From Oscillospiraceae bacterium (GTDB lineage Bacteria > Bacillota > Clostridia > Oscillospirales > CAG-272), in NCBI GenBank assembly GCA_015064805.1, contig SVRN01000016.1, positions 1-42,526 on the forward strand: DNA of 42,526 nt, read 5' to 3'. The position numbers and the translations under genes are program-made. A model generated the notes under the pieces. It was not told where the DNA came from, searched no databases, and was given only the letters and a program-made list of their open reading frames with translations. Positions within the stretch are counted from its first letter, which is position 1. Every line of letters begins with the position of its first letter. This document shows positions 8,901 through 17,783 of the stretch, one piece after another.

Positions 8901-9734
8901 TTCATGGTCTGCATCCATCATATCGAACGTGTATTCGGTATAACCCTTGATCTGCTCCTCGAGAAAGTTGATTTCTACGGTCGATGCCGTTGTATCCAGG
9001 TTATAGAATACGTTGACAAAATTACCGTTGGAGTCCTTTTTACCAAGGTTAGGATAACGCTTGATCATGGACTGCAAGGTCTTATCGGACTTTGCTTCGT
9101 TGGGGTCCTGTCTTTCATAGAAGGACGTGAAGCGTTTGAAGTTATGCTCGCCGCCGATTGCCTCCTCCATGGGAGCAATCAGATTGTTAAAATAGCTTTC
9201 TTCACTCAGCAGACGAGGAACCAGCTTTCTGGTTGCCTCATTACCGATGATATATTCAACACGAACACCGCCCTTGATGCGCTTAACTTGAATCTGCTTG
9301 TTGGCGGCAGCGTGAAGATACGAGTACAGCGTTTCCTTTTGTCCGGTCGTGTTGTCTGAATATTCAATCGTAATTTGAGAGAGAAGCGCATTCTTATTTT
9401 TGGGCGAGGCACCAGAGGATCCAACGTCATAGGGGTTGGAAAACTCTACCTGACCCGTTTTCTTGTTCTTGATGCCGAACGCGCCCGTGTACTCATTAAA
9501 GTACATGATAAAATTATCATTTTCCATGTACGGTACCATCCAGGCCAAAGCCTCTTCGGGATTTTTAAATATCTCCGTGGCATAGTCGATGGTTTCAGCG
9601 GTCTTTTCTTCAGGCTCGGTAGTCTCGTCGTCCTTTTCCGCAGCGCTGACGCCAAAGATTGAGAACACCGTGAAGGAACCCAACAGCATCAACACAGCCA
9701 GGAGAGTTGATATCGATTTAACAAATAATTTCAT
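5970..9734 (-). CDS. Large secreted DUF5696-like protein with putative glycosidase-like barrel
   Basis: A 1254-residue exported protein with a type I signal peptide ending VSA at about residue 31. Residues about 60-600 are beta-rich, with tyrosine-rich stretches (YNTGYTFYPDGSGALFRFE). Residues about 640-970 alternate strands and helices as in a TIM barrel (NINFRLTGFANGG, GISSSTMGTDLN, MTDGGNAY, FMMSYRN), with Asp near strand ends as in glycoside hydrolases. A predicted coiled-coil region covers about 985-1145, an acidic Glu-rich linker follows, and a small beta domain ends the protein. I recognise it as resembling the DUF5696 family, which has no established activity that I know. Its place between two permease pairs suggests glycan binding or cleavage at the cell surface. 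Confidence 0.8.
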   Translation of the reverse strand: MKLFVKSISTLLAVLMLLGSFTVFSIFGVSAAEKDDETTEPEEKTAETIDYATEIFKNPEEALAWMVPYMENDNFIMYFNEYTGAFGIKNKKTGQVEFSNPYDVGSSGASPKNKNALLSQITIEYSDNTTGQKETLYSYLHAAANKQIQVKRIKGGVRVEYIIGNEATRKLVPRLLSEESYFNNLIAPMEEAIGGEHNFKRFTSFYERQDPNEAKSDKTLQSMIKRYPNLGKKDSNGNFVNVFYNLDTTASTVEINFLEEQIKGYTEYTFDMMDADHEETGYEAQNELSPVFKLALEYTLNDDGFTVRQPTNGLRYNTTLYTIEKMEILPYMGAGNNYNTGYTFYPDGSGALFRFEDLKDVKQTTPFTRMIYGNDFAYHNIASTAGRYQKPLRMPVFGIQSNDGFYTYTTTQMIVDEDTGEEVAKETVHQVSIMTLRMTVDADIDKNTKMTDQEKDIAKLTKTLEAQLKKNEFTSYSEIEFVTQANGFFAVIEEGESLCELTTFHFGSQGEYHTIKTSFNPRPKDSYDLGDSISVSGSQTQTVVSDRKYTGNLKIRYVMLSDETLASESGYTESGNYYEASYIGMAKAYSSYLLAQEILTRLTNEDLTKDIPLYIEAFGMVEVTEQIMSFPVTVDKPLTTFEDVATMYDELSSEGVNNINFRLTGFANGGMYAVVPTKIKWEKAVGGKDGMFELLEKAQKINEGEGNLTLYPEFELLYVLNTSMFDGMRYKRDVIRTIDNRYASQKEYSATYQTWISYYNLALSPAYIDRFYNKLLAAYDDYLDYGALGISSSTMGTDLNTDFDEDEPYNREDNKAFIKEALNALSSKEGMAGLMTDGGNAYTYQYADHLLNIALDSSRFMKASNSIPFIGMVLHGYIQFAGSPINMEGDINYAMLKAIENGASLYFMMSYRNTNYLKEFTDLSQYYSVNYSIWKEDVIKYYNELNSVMSDVQTSLIIDHQFITGTRVLDISEIEAAVRDEMIANDEYEKAFDKMTWLDHIAEIAAARAAAKSAVKAMEDALEVLTVDAAELTKLIQTLNNRIRDCDNKKKIYENSLLNPNTPEPTLKVNLKNYNSAKGTVARTAADGVQISIDAQILYEEVAAQLESAQKAIVLLTEAGAAQELIDDARTCAENAETYLAEIKRIVDDCNAKATKIYTSVSNHLTEKDIEDRLDLPEEEEEEDTNEEEVDSIYLSDNGNIVAVTYGGKDGVDTAAYKTFILNYNNYAVTVRYEVNGEIKIYTIPANEYVVVLH

Positions 9735-9756
9735 TATTTCTTTTCTCCTTTCTGCT

Positions 9757-11934
9757 TTACGCTCGATACTGAAGCTCTGTCACGATGTTGGTGATCAAGC
9801 TGACGATCTTACCGACCAGCGTGGTAAACAGCACCGCTACGAACATGATAACCGCCATACCAACGATCGTAAAGATAAAGGTAAGGAGGTTCTTGCCCAT
9901 CGAATAGTCGTGAGTAACCATGGTTGCAAAGAAGACCATGATACCCATCCAAATGAAGGCCAGGGTGGTCACCAGCTGAATGATACCTGCTTCATCAGTG
10001 GTAACAAAGTTGGACAAGAAGGTTGCGGGAATGACAAGCATGGGAATAGGCAACAGACAGTAGGAAACGGCAACAAAGATATCCTTAAAGCTACCTTCGC
10101 CCTCAAACAGGGTCGTCAGACACCAGTTTGCGATGACGAACAGCAGCATAGGAACCAGAACGCCGAGTGCCTGCGACCAGATGGTGGCAAAGCTACCGGT
10201 TGCGTTGAGCACGTAGCCCTGACCGATTGCCTGATAGAAGAAGGCAACAATGGTCAATGCCACGAACACCAGCGCCGCACGGAGCGAGCCGCGCTTCTCG
10301 TGCTTGAGGTCCCAGAATCCATCGAAGGGATGGAAAATGGTATAGAATCCATACATCAGTTCTTGCCAGAACGTCTTTCTCTCGCGGCCATCCGTAGCAG
10401 CCTTCTTGTTGACCTTCTTCGCATAGCCGAAGAATTTGATTACAGCCACAAGCACGACTACAATAATGAGGATAAGCAACAGGAAATAGTCAGACATCCA
10501 TTCCTTACGCACCTCGCGATAGGAGTTGGACCAGTTGTCCGTATCGTAAGCGGTTTCGTAATACTCAAGCGAAGCCTCGTATTCACCGCTACGGTACAGC
10601 GCGTTACCGATACCAACGTATGCAGCATCGAAATTGGAGTTATGCTGAAGAACGCTTCTCCAGCACTGGATTGCGTACGTGTAGTCCAGGGAGTTTTCTG
10701 CGGCAATTGCCTCCAACAGAAGATCGCCGTACTCCGTACGTTCATAAACGACCATACAGTTATTGGATTTATCCAAAACCAGCATGGTGTCGCCCTGATA
10801 AGTAATTGCTTCGATATTGGTAATAGCACCCAGCATACTACCCTTATCACCGAAGGCAAAAAGCAAGTTACCGTTGAAATCGTAGGTGTAGATCTTACTT
10901 CTCTTCTCGTCGATAATGGACCATGTCTGCTCGGGACCGCAAGCAACGTCAATGATCTTGGAAACACCGCTGCTCATGGTATCCTTGTTGTAGTTACCAA
11001 AGATATCGACCTCACCAACGGGCGGATAGAAGCCGTTACGGCGCATGATCTCGTTACCTGCCGTGTTCAGCATCTTAACGGGCATGTAGTCACCGGCTTT
11101 ATTGCCCTTCTTGATCTGGGCCTGAGCGGTGTTTGCCTCGATCGAGGAAGTCGTTACGTAGATGTAACCGCTTCCCGAGCTTACGCCGGGGGTATAGGTG
11201 ATGTTGTTAAACTCGGTCGAAACCAGGTTTTCGGAAATTTTCTTCTGTTCCTCGGTACGAATGCGGCGCCAGATGATCTGCCATGCAGAAATGGTAACCG
11301 CCTGTGCACCGACAAACGTTCTGAACACATACACGCCCGTCTCAGGGTCCTTCGCCATAACGATAATACCCTGATAGGTCGTCGAGGAAACGATATAAAG
11401 TCTACCGAAATCATCGACGGCAATTGCAACGGGACGGTAAACGCTGTTATCACCGAACAGCGCGTCCTCAGGCTCTGCAACCTCAAACTCGAAGTTACCG
11501 CTACGGTCAAAGACGACGATACGCGCCTTATCCGTGTCGCAAACCCAGATGTGATCCTTGGTTACGAACACACCCTGAGGGTTGGAGAGGCTGTCGTCAA
11601 TACCCTGTGAGTTAACGAAGGTACTGATATACTTGGGGTCGCGATAATAGCGGTTGAGGATAACGATACGGTTGTTACCTGCGTCCGCAATATACACGTT
11701 CTCCTGATCGTCCGTTACCAGGTCAGCGGGGTTGTTGAGTCCCAGGGCATCCAGACCCATATCAGCCGCGCCAAGCGACTGATAGGCGGAATAAGCATCG
11801 GGAGAATACAAGGGCTTGCCGCCGATCGAATAAGTATACGTCTGATAAGAAGACGACGCGGCTGCGGGAATGGCAAGCACGGTGATCAACGCAAGGAGAA
11901 GTGCCAGAATTGATACGATTCTCTTCATATTCAT
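9757..11934 (-). CDS. NHL-repeat, TPR and Yip1-domain membrane protein
   Basis: A 725-residue multi-domain protein. After a signal peptide (residues 1-27, ending PAAAS), residues about 50-380 form NHL-type beta-propeller repeats; the clearest is NPADLVTDDQENVYIADAGN, with later NPQGVFV and KIYTYDFNGNLL. A TPR pair lies at about 400-465 (AYVGIGNALYRSGEYEASLE). A transmembrane helix at about 481-501 is followed by a basic cytoplasmic stretch and a Yip1-like domain with five helices (about 518-715). The propeller and TPR should face outside and the Yip1 part spans the membrane. It lies between the two permease pairs, so an accessory or assembly role in uptake is inferred. This architecture has no function known to me. 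Confidence 0.85.
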   Translation of the reverse strand: MNMKRIVSILALLLALITVLAIPAAASSSYQTYTYSIGGKPLYSPDAYSAYQSLGAADMGLDALGLNNPADLVTDDQENVYIADAGNNRIVILNRYYRDPKYISTFVNSQGIDDSLSNPQGVFVTKDHIWVCDTDKARIVVFDRSGNFEFEVAEPEDALFGDNSVYRPVAIAVDDFGRLYIVSSTTYQGIIVMAKDPETGVYVFRTFVGAQAVTISAWQIIWRRIRTEEQKKISENLVSTEFNNITYTPGVSSGSGYIYVTTSSIEANTAQAQIKKGNKAGDYMPVKMLNTAGNEIMRRNGFYPPVGEVDIFGNYNKDTMSSGVSKIIDVACGPEQTWSIIDEKRSKIYTYDFNGNLLFAFGDKGSMLGAITNIEAITYQGDTMLVLDKSNNCMVVYERTEYGDLLLEAIAAENSLDYTYAIQCWRSVLQHNSNFDAAYVGIGNALYRSGEYEASLEYYETAYDTDNWSNSYREVRKEWMSDYFLLLILIIVVVLVAVIKFFGYAKKVNKKAATDGRERKTFWQELMYGFYTIFHPFDGFWDLKHEKRGSLRAALVFVALTIVAFFYQAIGQGYVLNATGSFATIWSQALGVLVPMLLFVIANWCLTTLFEGEGSFKDIFVAVSYCLLPIPMLVIPATFLSNFVTTDEAGIIQLVTTLAFIWMGIMVFFATMVTHDYSMGKNLLTFIFTIVGMAVIMFVAVLFTTLVGKIVSLITNIVTELQYRA

Positions 11935-11956
11935 AATATATGGTACCCTCCTTCTA

Positions 11957-12829
11957 TTAGTCTTTCATACCACTGGAACCCATGGTCTCAATGATATTGG
12001 ACTGTGATACGACGAATACGATGATCGGGACTGCCATCATAAGCACCATTGCAGCGGCCGATGCACCGGCACGCTTGATACCGCCTGCCGTGATCTGACC
12101 AATCGCATAGTTAAACGATTTCCACTGCTCGGAATAAATATAAATGGAAGAACCCGAGTTCCAAAGGCCTTGGAACGAGTAGATGATCAGCGTCAGCCAC
12201 GCGGGCTTAACCATGGGCATTGCGATGGTCCACCAGATGTGGATCTCTCGCGCACCGTCCAGACGGGCACTTTCCAGTACCGTGTCGTGAACGTTGGTGT
12301 CCATGAACTGCTTCATCAGGTAAAGACCCAGCGTCGATGCCCATGCGGGAACGATAACGGCCCACAGAGTATCGATCATATGGAAGGCAGACATGATCAT
12401 GAAGGAACAAACGGCGGTGATGGTCGAGTGGAACATCAGCGAGGTCTGAACCGTCTTAAACATGACCTGAGCGCCGGGGAATCTGATCTTTGCCAGTGCG
12501 TATGCACAAAGCGATGCGAGGAAGAGGTGCCCGAACGTACCGCCGACCGAAATCAGGATCGTATTGAAGATGTAACGGGAGAACGGAACCCACGAGGTAT
12601 TCATCAGCATGAACAGATCGCGGAAGTTGTTCAGAGTGGGGTTTTTCGCGAAGAATCTCGGAGGATACATCCAAAGTTCGTCCAAAGGCTTGAGCGACTG
12701 AGAGATCGCATAGACCATGGGGAGGAACATGAACACGCCGAGAATCACAAGCAGGACAGTAATACCTGCGTCGCCTCCGGCAGAACGCGAGAGAACGACC
12801 TTATGCTTTCTTGTTCTTAATTTTGCCAT
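11957..12829 (-). CDS. Carbohydrate ABC transporter permease, MalG type (first pair)
   Basis: A 290-residue inner-membrane subunit of normal family length with six predicted helices. The EAA loop is at about 185-200 (LESARLDGAREIHIWW). The N-terminus is short and basic. Its start codon lies one base beyond the stop codon of the preceding MalF-type gene, so the two are almost certainly translationally coupled and form one heterodimer. Compared with the second pair at 3827-5950 it lacks the long loop insertions, so the two pairs are not simple recent duplicates. Confidence 0.93.
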   Translation of the reverse strand: MAKLRTRKHKVVLSRSAGGDAGITVLLVILGVFMFLPMVYAISQSLKPLDELWMYPPRFFAKNPTLNNFRDLFMLMNTSWVPFSRYIFNTILISVGGTFGHLFLASLCAYALAKIRFPGAQVMFKTVQTSLMFHSTITAVCSFMIMSAFHMIDTLWAVIVPAWASTLGLYLMKQFMDTNVHDTVLESARLDGAREIHIWWTIAMPMVKPAWLTLIIYSFQGLWNSGSSIYIYSEQWKSFNYAIGQITAGGIKRAGASAAAMVLMMAVPIIVFVVSQSNIIETMGSSGMKD

Positions 12830-12830
12830 G

Positions 12831-13784
12831 TTATGTACCTACCTTTGACAATGCTCTCTTGACCACCATGTTCGCTCCGATCATGATTGCGAACAAGACA
12901 ACGGCTATGGCCGACGCGTAACCCATTTCGTAACGCTGACCGGCGAAGTCGTTCAAGTGGTGCATGATGGTGTGTGCTGCGTAGTCTGTAGACGGGAAGC
13001 CGCAAAGTGCGTCAACGATACCACCGAAGCCGAATGCACCGGTGATTGCCATGATAGCACCGAACATCAGCTGCGGTCTCATGGAAGGCAGCGTGATGTA
13101 CCAAAGCTCCTGCCAACGGTTTTTAACGCCGTCAACAGCGCCTGCCTCGTACATCGAACGGTCGATACCCTGCAAACCTGCGATAAAGGACAGGAAGGAG
13201 GTACCAAGCGACGTCCAAAGAGCAACGATGATACAAAGCGGCATGATGTACTTAACGTCTCTGAACCAGTTGATGGGGTCGGTGATCATACCGATCTCCA
13301 TCAGCCAGGCGTTTGCCCAGCTGTATGCGTCCGATCCGAAGAAGGCACCCCAAATGGTAAATACCTGACCGGAGATGGAGGGCGCGTAGAAGACCAGAGT
13401 AACGACCGCACGGATGCGGGGGGAAAGCTCATTGATGAACCACGCGACGAGGAAGGACATCAGATAAGAAACAGGTCCTACGATAGCCGCGAAGATCAAC
13501 GTGTTTTTGCAAGCGATCAGGAAGATATCGTCATCGAAAAACAAGGTAATGTAGTTTTCGAAGAAGAGGAATTCCGTGCCCGCGATATCGATCATGTTAA
13601 AGTTGGTAAAGCTGATAAAGGCAGACAGTACGACGGGAAGGACAGTAAAGATGGTGAACAGAATCATGTAAGGTGCGACCATCAGGTAAGCAACCTTATT
13701 TTTCTTCATCTCTTTCCAGATCCATTGACGACGCGTAATTGTCGTGCGCGATACAGCTTTTAATTCTTCAGTTTTCTGTGACAT
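12831..13784 (-). CDS. Carbohydrate ABC transporter permease, MalF type (first pair)
   Basis: A 317-residue sugar permease subunit. I place the start at the ATG ending at 13784 (MSQKTEEL) because AAAGGAGAG lies at the right distance upstream; the open frame extends 24 codons further without such a site. The cytoplasmic N-terminus carries RRQWIWKEMKKNK, followed by about six transmembrane helices. The EAA loop is near residue 211 (YEAGAVDGVKNRWQELW), with a Val replacing the usual Ala after DG. The gene follows the solute-binding protein gene by about 40 bp and overlaps functionally with its MalG partner downstream. Confidence 0.92.
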   Translation of the reverse strand: MSQKTEELKAVSRTTITRRQWIWKEMKKNKVAYLMVAPYMILFTIFTVLPVVLSAFISFTNFNMIDIAGTEFLFFENYITLFFDDDIFLIACKNTLIFAAIVGPVSYLMSFLVAWFINELSPRIRAVVTLVFYAPSISGQVFTIWGAFFGSDAYSWANAWLMEIGMITDPINWFRDVKYIMPLCIIVALWTSLGTSFLSFIAGLQGIDRSMYEAGAVDGVKNRWQELWYITLPSMRPQLMFGAIMAITGAFGFGGIVDALCGFPSTDYAAHTIMHHLNDFAGQRYEMGYASAIAVVLFAIMIGANMVVKRALSKVGT

Positions 13785-13827
13785 ATTTGCTCTCTCCTTT
13801 TCTGAATCAATTAAAGTGTATCGTGCA

Positions 13828-16800
13828 TCAATACGAAGCCAGAGCATCAGCCGCATTGGACAGACACTCAGCCGCGAAATAGATCAGCTGGTTTTCATTC
13901 AGGCTGTCGATCTTATAGCCGCCGAATTCCTTATCCTGATCCTGCTTGAAGACCGTAACGGTATAGCTTGCGGGATCAGCAGAGCTCAACATTTCCATAA
14001 GCTGCTTGGAATATTCCTTCAGAAGAACCATGTTTTCGTCGGCAGTAGCGTGCTCGACGTTGGTCAGGATATCACCGAATCTTGCGCTGTCGATCTCAGC
14101 AAGCTGCTCAAGAGCTTCAATTGCCTGAGCACCACGCTTGTCTGCCAGCGTCTGACCAATATTCAGCGTTTCAAGATGGAACTCTTGACGCTTACGAGTA
14201 ATTTCCTTATTAATGGTATTGATGTAACTGAGCAACTCGGTTACGGGGTCTGCACCGTTGTTATACGCATCCAGGAATGCGAAGTTGGTGTAACGATCGA
14301 TGTAGTAAGCACCGGGATAGTTAGGAACAGAAGCCAGGTTGGAGAACTGCTTGCTGACCTCAACGTACTCCTCGGTCGTCCAAGGCATGGAAGCCAGTGC
14401 TTCCCTGTTGGCCGTGTTGTGCTTTGCGGAGTCACCCATGATAGCAACCATTTCGTTCGCGTACTGCGTCTGGCAGGATGCGCCGGTGTACCACTTGAGG
14501 TATTCCCACGCCTCATCCTCACGATCGGTACCACCGATCATAACGTCAGCGTTGACACCCGAGATGGAGCAGTTATTGATCTTGCCGTTTTCATCCACCA
14601 CACCGGGCAGCGGAACGAACTTCCACAAGCCGTCAATTTCGGTTGCGAAGACCTTGAGCTGATTGTAAAGACCGGTGTAATCCGCGATCAGAACAGGCAT
14701 CTCACCGGTTCTGAAACGGTTTGCGGCGTCGTACTGGTAGGGGAAGCCTTCCTCAGTAAAGAGGTTACACATGGTGTTAAAGGCAAGCAGACCTTCCTCG
14801 GAATCAAGGTTGATTCTCATACCGTCGTCAGCGAACAGCTCTCCGCCACTCTGATAGAGGAACATCTTGTAGTCAGTGGTCAGACCGATCTCCATGTTCT
14901 CTGCCTGAAGAACACCCTGCAGTGCGTAAATGTCATCCCACGTCTTGGGGATCTCCTGACCGAGGTCGGCCAGAATGTCGATACGGACGAACAGCATCGG
15001 GAAGCCTTGCTGCTCGGGCAGACCGTAATAGTGAAGGTCGCCGTCGTTGTTGGCAATGCCAAGAACCAGCATTGCGGATTCGGTAAAGTTGGAAGTAACC
15101 TCGTCGAAGTCCTCACGCTTGTTGCCCTGCGAGTCAACGTCCAACGTAGCCAGTGCGCCACGAATTGCGTAGTTGATAACCTCACCGTGACCGATACCCA
15201 GATATACGTCAGGGCCCATACCGGCAAGGATGGAAGGCAGCAACGTACCGCCCGTGATCAGTTTCAAGTCAACGGCGATATTGGACTCGGGCGTAAACTC
15301 GTTGGTAACCAAGTTACGGATGACCTGAGACTGGTCACGACCGTATGCAACCCAGACCTCCAGCGAGTCACCCTCAACCTCAGTCATGGCACCCATGGCG
15401 TTATAGTCACGGCGGAAGGACTGGATAAAGGACTTGATCTCGTGCCAGAGCTTAGCGAAGAAGCCGGGCTCAGCCTTGGGCAGTTCGCCATCGGGACTTT
15501 GAATAATGATGTAGTCAACCTGAAGCGGCTGCTTCTTGGCGTCGGTCAGGAAGGTACCGACCGAACCGATGTAAGACTTCAGCGTGTTCAGGTTTCTCGC
15601 GATCTCGTCTTCATCCTCCATACGCTCAAGCAACGTGTGGACCTTATCCAGCGTTGCCACGGTGGAGGAGGCCGTACCTGCGATTTCCTTCAGCTCAGCG
15701 GAGATCTCGCCAAGGCGTTCGCGCTGCAAGATCATATCGGCCAGCGTGGTCGGCATGATACGCTTGAAGTTGTAGTCGCGGTAGTCGTCGGGCTTGGTAC
15801 CCGTCAGACGAATGATCTGCAGATAGTCATCGTTGATGTGGTTGAGCACGTCTTCGATTTCGCTGACGACTTCAGACATCGTACCCAGCGTAACCTCGAG
15901 CTTGAGCGTGTAGGTAACGCCCTTGACAAAGTAGAACTCAAATGCGTCTACCGATCCGTCGGTCATACTGGTGGACTGCCAGTAGCTCGAATAATTAAAG
16001 CGTGCCTGCGAAGCTTCCATAAAGGGATAGCCGTTGTAGTAACCGTCGTCGGTCGGGTTCAGTCCATCGCTGTACAGGCTGAGTGAACGGCTGACGAACA
16101 GACCGTCCAACACATTCTGTCTAAACCGCATATCGATGGAATAAAGGCCGGTAGAATCCACCTGGAAGGTGTAGGACAAGGCCTGACCGGGCGTCTGCCA
16201 CTTCTCACCGCCGATAACGTTGAGCATTACGCGGGAGGTGTCAGAGGGAGAAGTCGCGGCGGACGCGCGATCCTCTACGGGGTAAACGGTATTGGTGGAG
16301 AATTCAGAGGGAGTCTCTGCCTCCATCTTGATAAAGGACGTACCCTTGGGAGCGTTGGCGTACTTTGCCTGATACTCCGCGTAGGTGGGGATCTTCTCCT
16401 GGGGCATCAAAATGATCTGCGAGATCGCCATGGGCTCGTTCATACCCTTGAGCGAAATAGAGATCTCTCCGTCCTCACCGGGAGACAGGATGTACTTAAA
16501 GCTTTCAGCATAGAAGCCCTGGCTGTCCTTCAGGTCGTAGACACTCCACTTGGGCGTCTGCTCTGCCGTAGGACGAAGCTCGTTAGTGTCCTTGTCATTG
16601 ACGAAGAAGCGTGCCTCAAGCTCATCGAGCAAGAAGCTCGAGGTTGCCTCGGTCCAGACCTCGGGCATCTTGAAGATCAGATGCGTGCCGTCATCGCGCT
16701 CCTCACGCGTAACACTCAGGCCCAGCTCCTTGGCACGGCTTTCATAAGCATCGGGGTCCTTCTTGTTGGGAACCTTGAAATCAAAGTCCTTGTACGCGTT

Positions 16801-17358
16801 CTGCCATACCTTGGGGATGGTCAGCGAGCGTGCTTCCTTAAAGGGAGCCTTGCCGTCGATGTAAAACTCTCTTTCAATGGACGAAGCCTTACCTTCTACG
16901 GGGTAGTAGATGATACGGATGCTGTACAGCCCCTCCTTCACGTTATCCAGCGTAAAGGTAACGGTACCGTCGCCGGGCGTGTAAAGTGCGTCCACGCCGT
17001 CATACTTGGTCTGGTACATACCAACCAGCGAGCCGGCAAGCGATTTGTCCGCAGACAATTTCGCCCATTCCTCGTCCGTCAGCCAATCAAGCGTCGTCTT
17101 GTCCATATCCAGATCGGTTATGGGATTGACGATGATCGTTTCGGTGGCATCGTTGATACCAGCGAAATTCTTGATGTACTTGCTGTACGAAATCGAGTCG
17201 AGCTCTTCCTTGTAATCCGCAATCGTCTTGTCGGTTACACTGGAGTTTTCGTTCGTTTCATTCGACTGCTGCGCGCTGACGCCGAAGGTGCCGCCGCAGA
17301 CCAGAAGACACAAAACGAGCAAAAAGGAAGCCACTCTTAGGAATTTCGTGTTTCTCAT
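13828..17358 (-). CDS. Giant extracellular solute-binding protein with fused carbohydrate-binding-like domains
   Basis: At 1176 residues this is more than twice the usual size of a sugar-binding lipoprotein. The signal peptide ends VSA at about residue 29, with no clear lipobox. Two jelly-roll-like segments precede the binding domain: about 115-230 (GTVTFTLDNVKEGLYSIRI) and about 345-490, which begins IKMEAETPSEF and contains GQALSYTFQVDSTGLYSI, typical of CBM35/CBM6-like modules. A helical region spans about 495-650. The solute-binding domain runs from about 660 to 1100, starting SLEVWVAYGRDQSQVIRNL with MGPDVYLG further on. It is the first gene of the operon, with AGGAGG upstream. It probably captures a polysaccharide or large oligosaccharide for the two permease pairs. 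Confidence 0.88.
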   Translation of the reverse strand: MRNTKFLRVASFLLVLCLLVCGGTFGVSAQQSNETNENSSVTDKTIADYKEELDSISYSKYIKNFAGINDATETIIVNPITDLDMDKTTLDWLTDEEWAKLSADKSLAGSLVGMYQTKYDGVDALYTPGDGTVTFTLDNVKEGLYSIRIIYYPVEGKASSIEREFYIDGKAPFKEARSLTIPKVWQNAYKDFDFKVPNKKDPDAYESRAKELGLSVTREERDDGTHLIFKMPEVWTEATSSFLLDELEARFFVNDKDTNELRPTAEQTPKWSVYDLKDSQGFYAESFKYILSPGEDGEISISLKGMNEPMAISQIILMPQEKIPTYAEYQAKYANAPKGTSFIKMEAETPSEFSTNTVYPVEDRASAATSPSDTSRVMLNVIGGEKWQTPGQALSYTFQVDSTGLYSIDMRFRQNVLDGLFVSRSLSLYSDGLNPTDDGYYNGYPFMEASQARFNYSSYWQSTSMTDGSVDAFEFYFVKGVTYTLKLEVTLGTMSEVVSEIEDVLNHINDDYLQIIRLTGTKPDDYRDYNFKRIMPTTLADMILQRERLGEISAELKEIAGTASSTVATLDKVHTLLERMEDEDEIARNLNTLKSYIGSVGTFLTDAKKQPLQVDYIIIQSPDGELPKAEPGFFAKLWHEIKSFIQSFRRDYNAMGAMTEVEGDSLEVWVAYGRDQSQVIRNLVTNEFTPESNIAVDLKLITGGTLLPSILAGMGPDVYLGIGHGEVINYAIRGALATLDVDSQGNKREDFDEVTSNFTESAMLVLGIANNDGDLHYYGLPEQQGFPMLFVRIDILADLGQEIPKTWDDIYALQGVLQAENMEIGLTTDYKMFLYQSGGELFADDGMRINLDSEEGLLAFNTMCNLFTEEGFPYQYDAANRFRTGEMPVLIADYTGLYNQLKVFATEIDGLWKFVPLPGVVDENGKINNCSISGVNADVMIGGTDREDEAWEYLKWYTGASCQTQYANEMVAIMGDSAKHNTANREALASMPWTTEEYVEVSKQFSNLASVPNYPGAYYIDRYTNFAFLDAYNNGADPVTELLSYINTINKEITRKRQEFHLETLNIGQTLADKRGAQAIEALEQLAEIDSARFGDILTNVEHATADENMVLLKEYSKQLMEMLSSADPASYTVTVFKQDQDKEFGGYKIDSLNENQLIYFAAECLSNAADALASY

Positions 17359-17776
17359 GTAACTTTCCTCCTACAAGATTTTCACGACGCGGGCGGCGGT
17401 AAGGCGAGAAAAACTTACCACGATCCCATCGTCGCGCGTTGATAGACTCCACGTGCGTGCGGCAAAACGTCAAATACACACCCGAATTTCGGGATGGCAA
17501 AAAGCCGTCCCCTTCTGCCATTGCTCCCGCGGCGCGGTTTGTCGCAGAAGCAACGACAGAAAGAAAGCGAATGCCAACGTGCGGCCGTCCACACCGCACG
17601 GTGACATCTCTTGCGTTCTGCTGTTTCTTTGCTGTACTGGCGCTTGCAACACGCAAAGCAGGCTCAACACCCGCTTCGTGGATACGACTCCCCGCGCGCA
17701 CGCACGAGAAATCGCACAAAAATAAGGCAAATCGCATCCTAATTATAAAACCAAGCTGCGAAATACCCTAAATTGA
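17359..17776 (-). promoter_or_regulatory. Long (about 420 nt) untranslated leader of the transport operon
   Basis: The only strong minus-strand promoter I find upstream of the binding-protein gene lies at 17784-17812, so the transcript would carry about 420 untranslated nucleotides. The leader is GC-rich and contains local hairpins, for example GGGATGGC pairing with GCCGTCCC near 17493-17513 and GTGCGG pairing with CCGCAC near 17579-17600. I recognise no riboswitch class and no terminator with a clean U-tract. Several open frames cross it on both strands, but none has a convincing ribosome binding site. Confidence 0.45.
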
Positions 17777-17783
17777 TGCTCAT

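Noticed and set aside
17258-17771. Several overlapping open frames of 86-159 codons in the leader of the transport operon
   Set aside because: They compete on both strands, are Arg/Ala-rich as expected from GC-rich noncoding DNA, lack good ribosome binding sites, and one overlaps the signal-peptide region of the binding protein.
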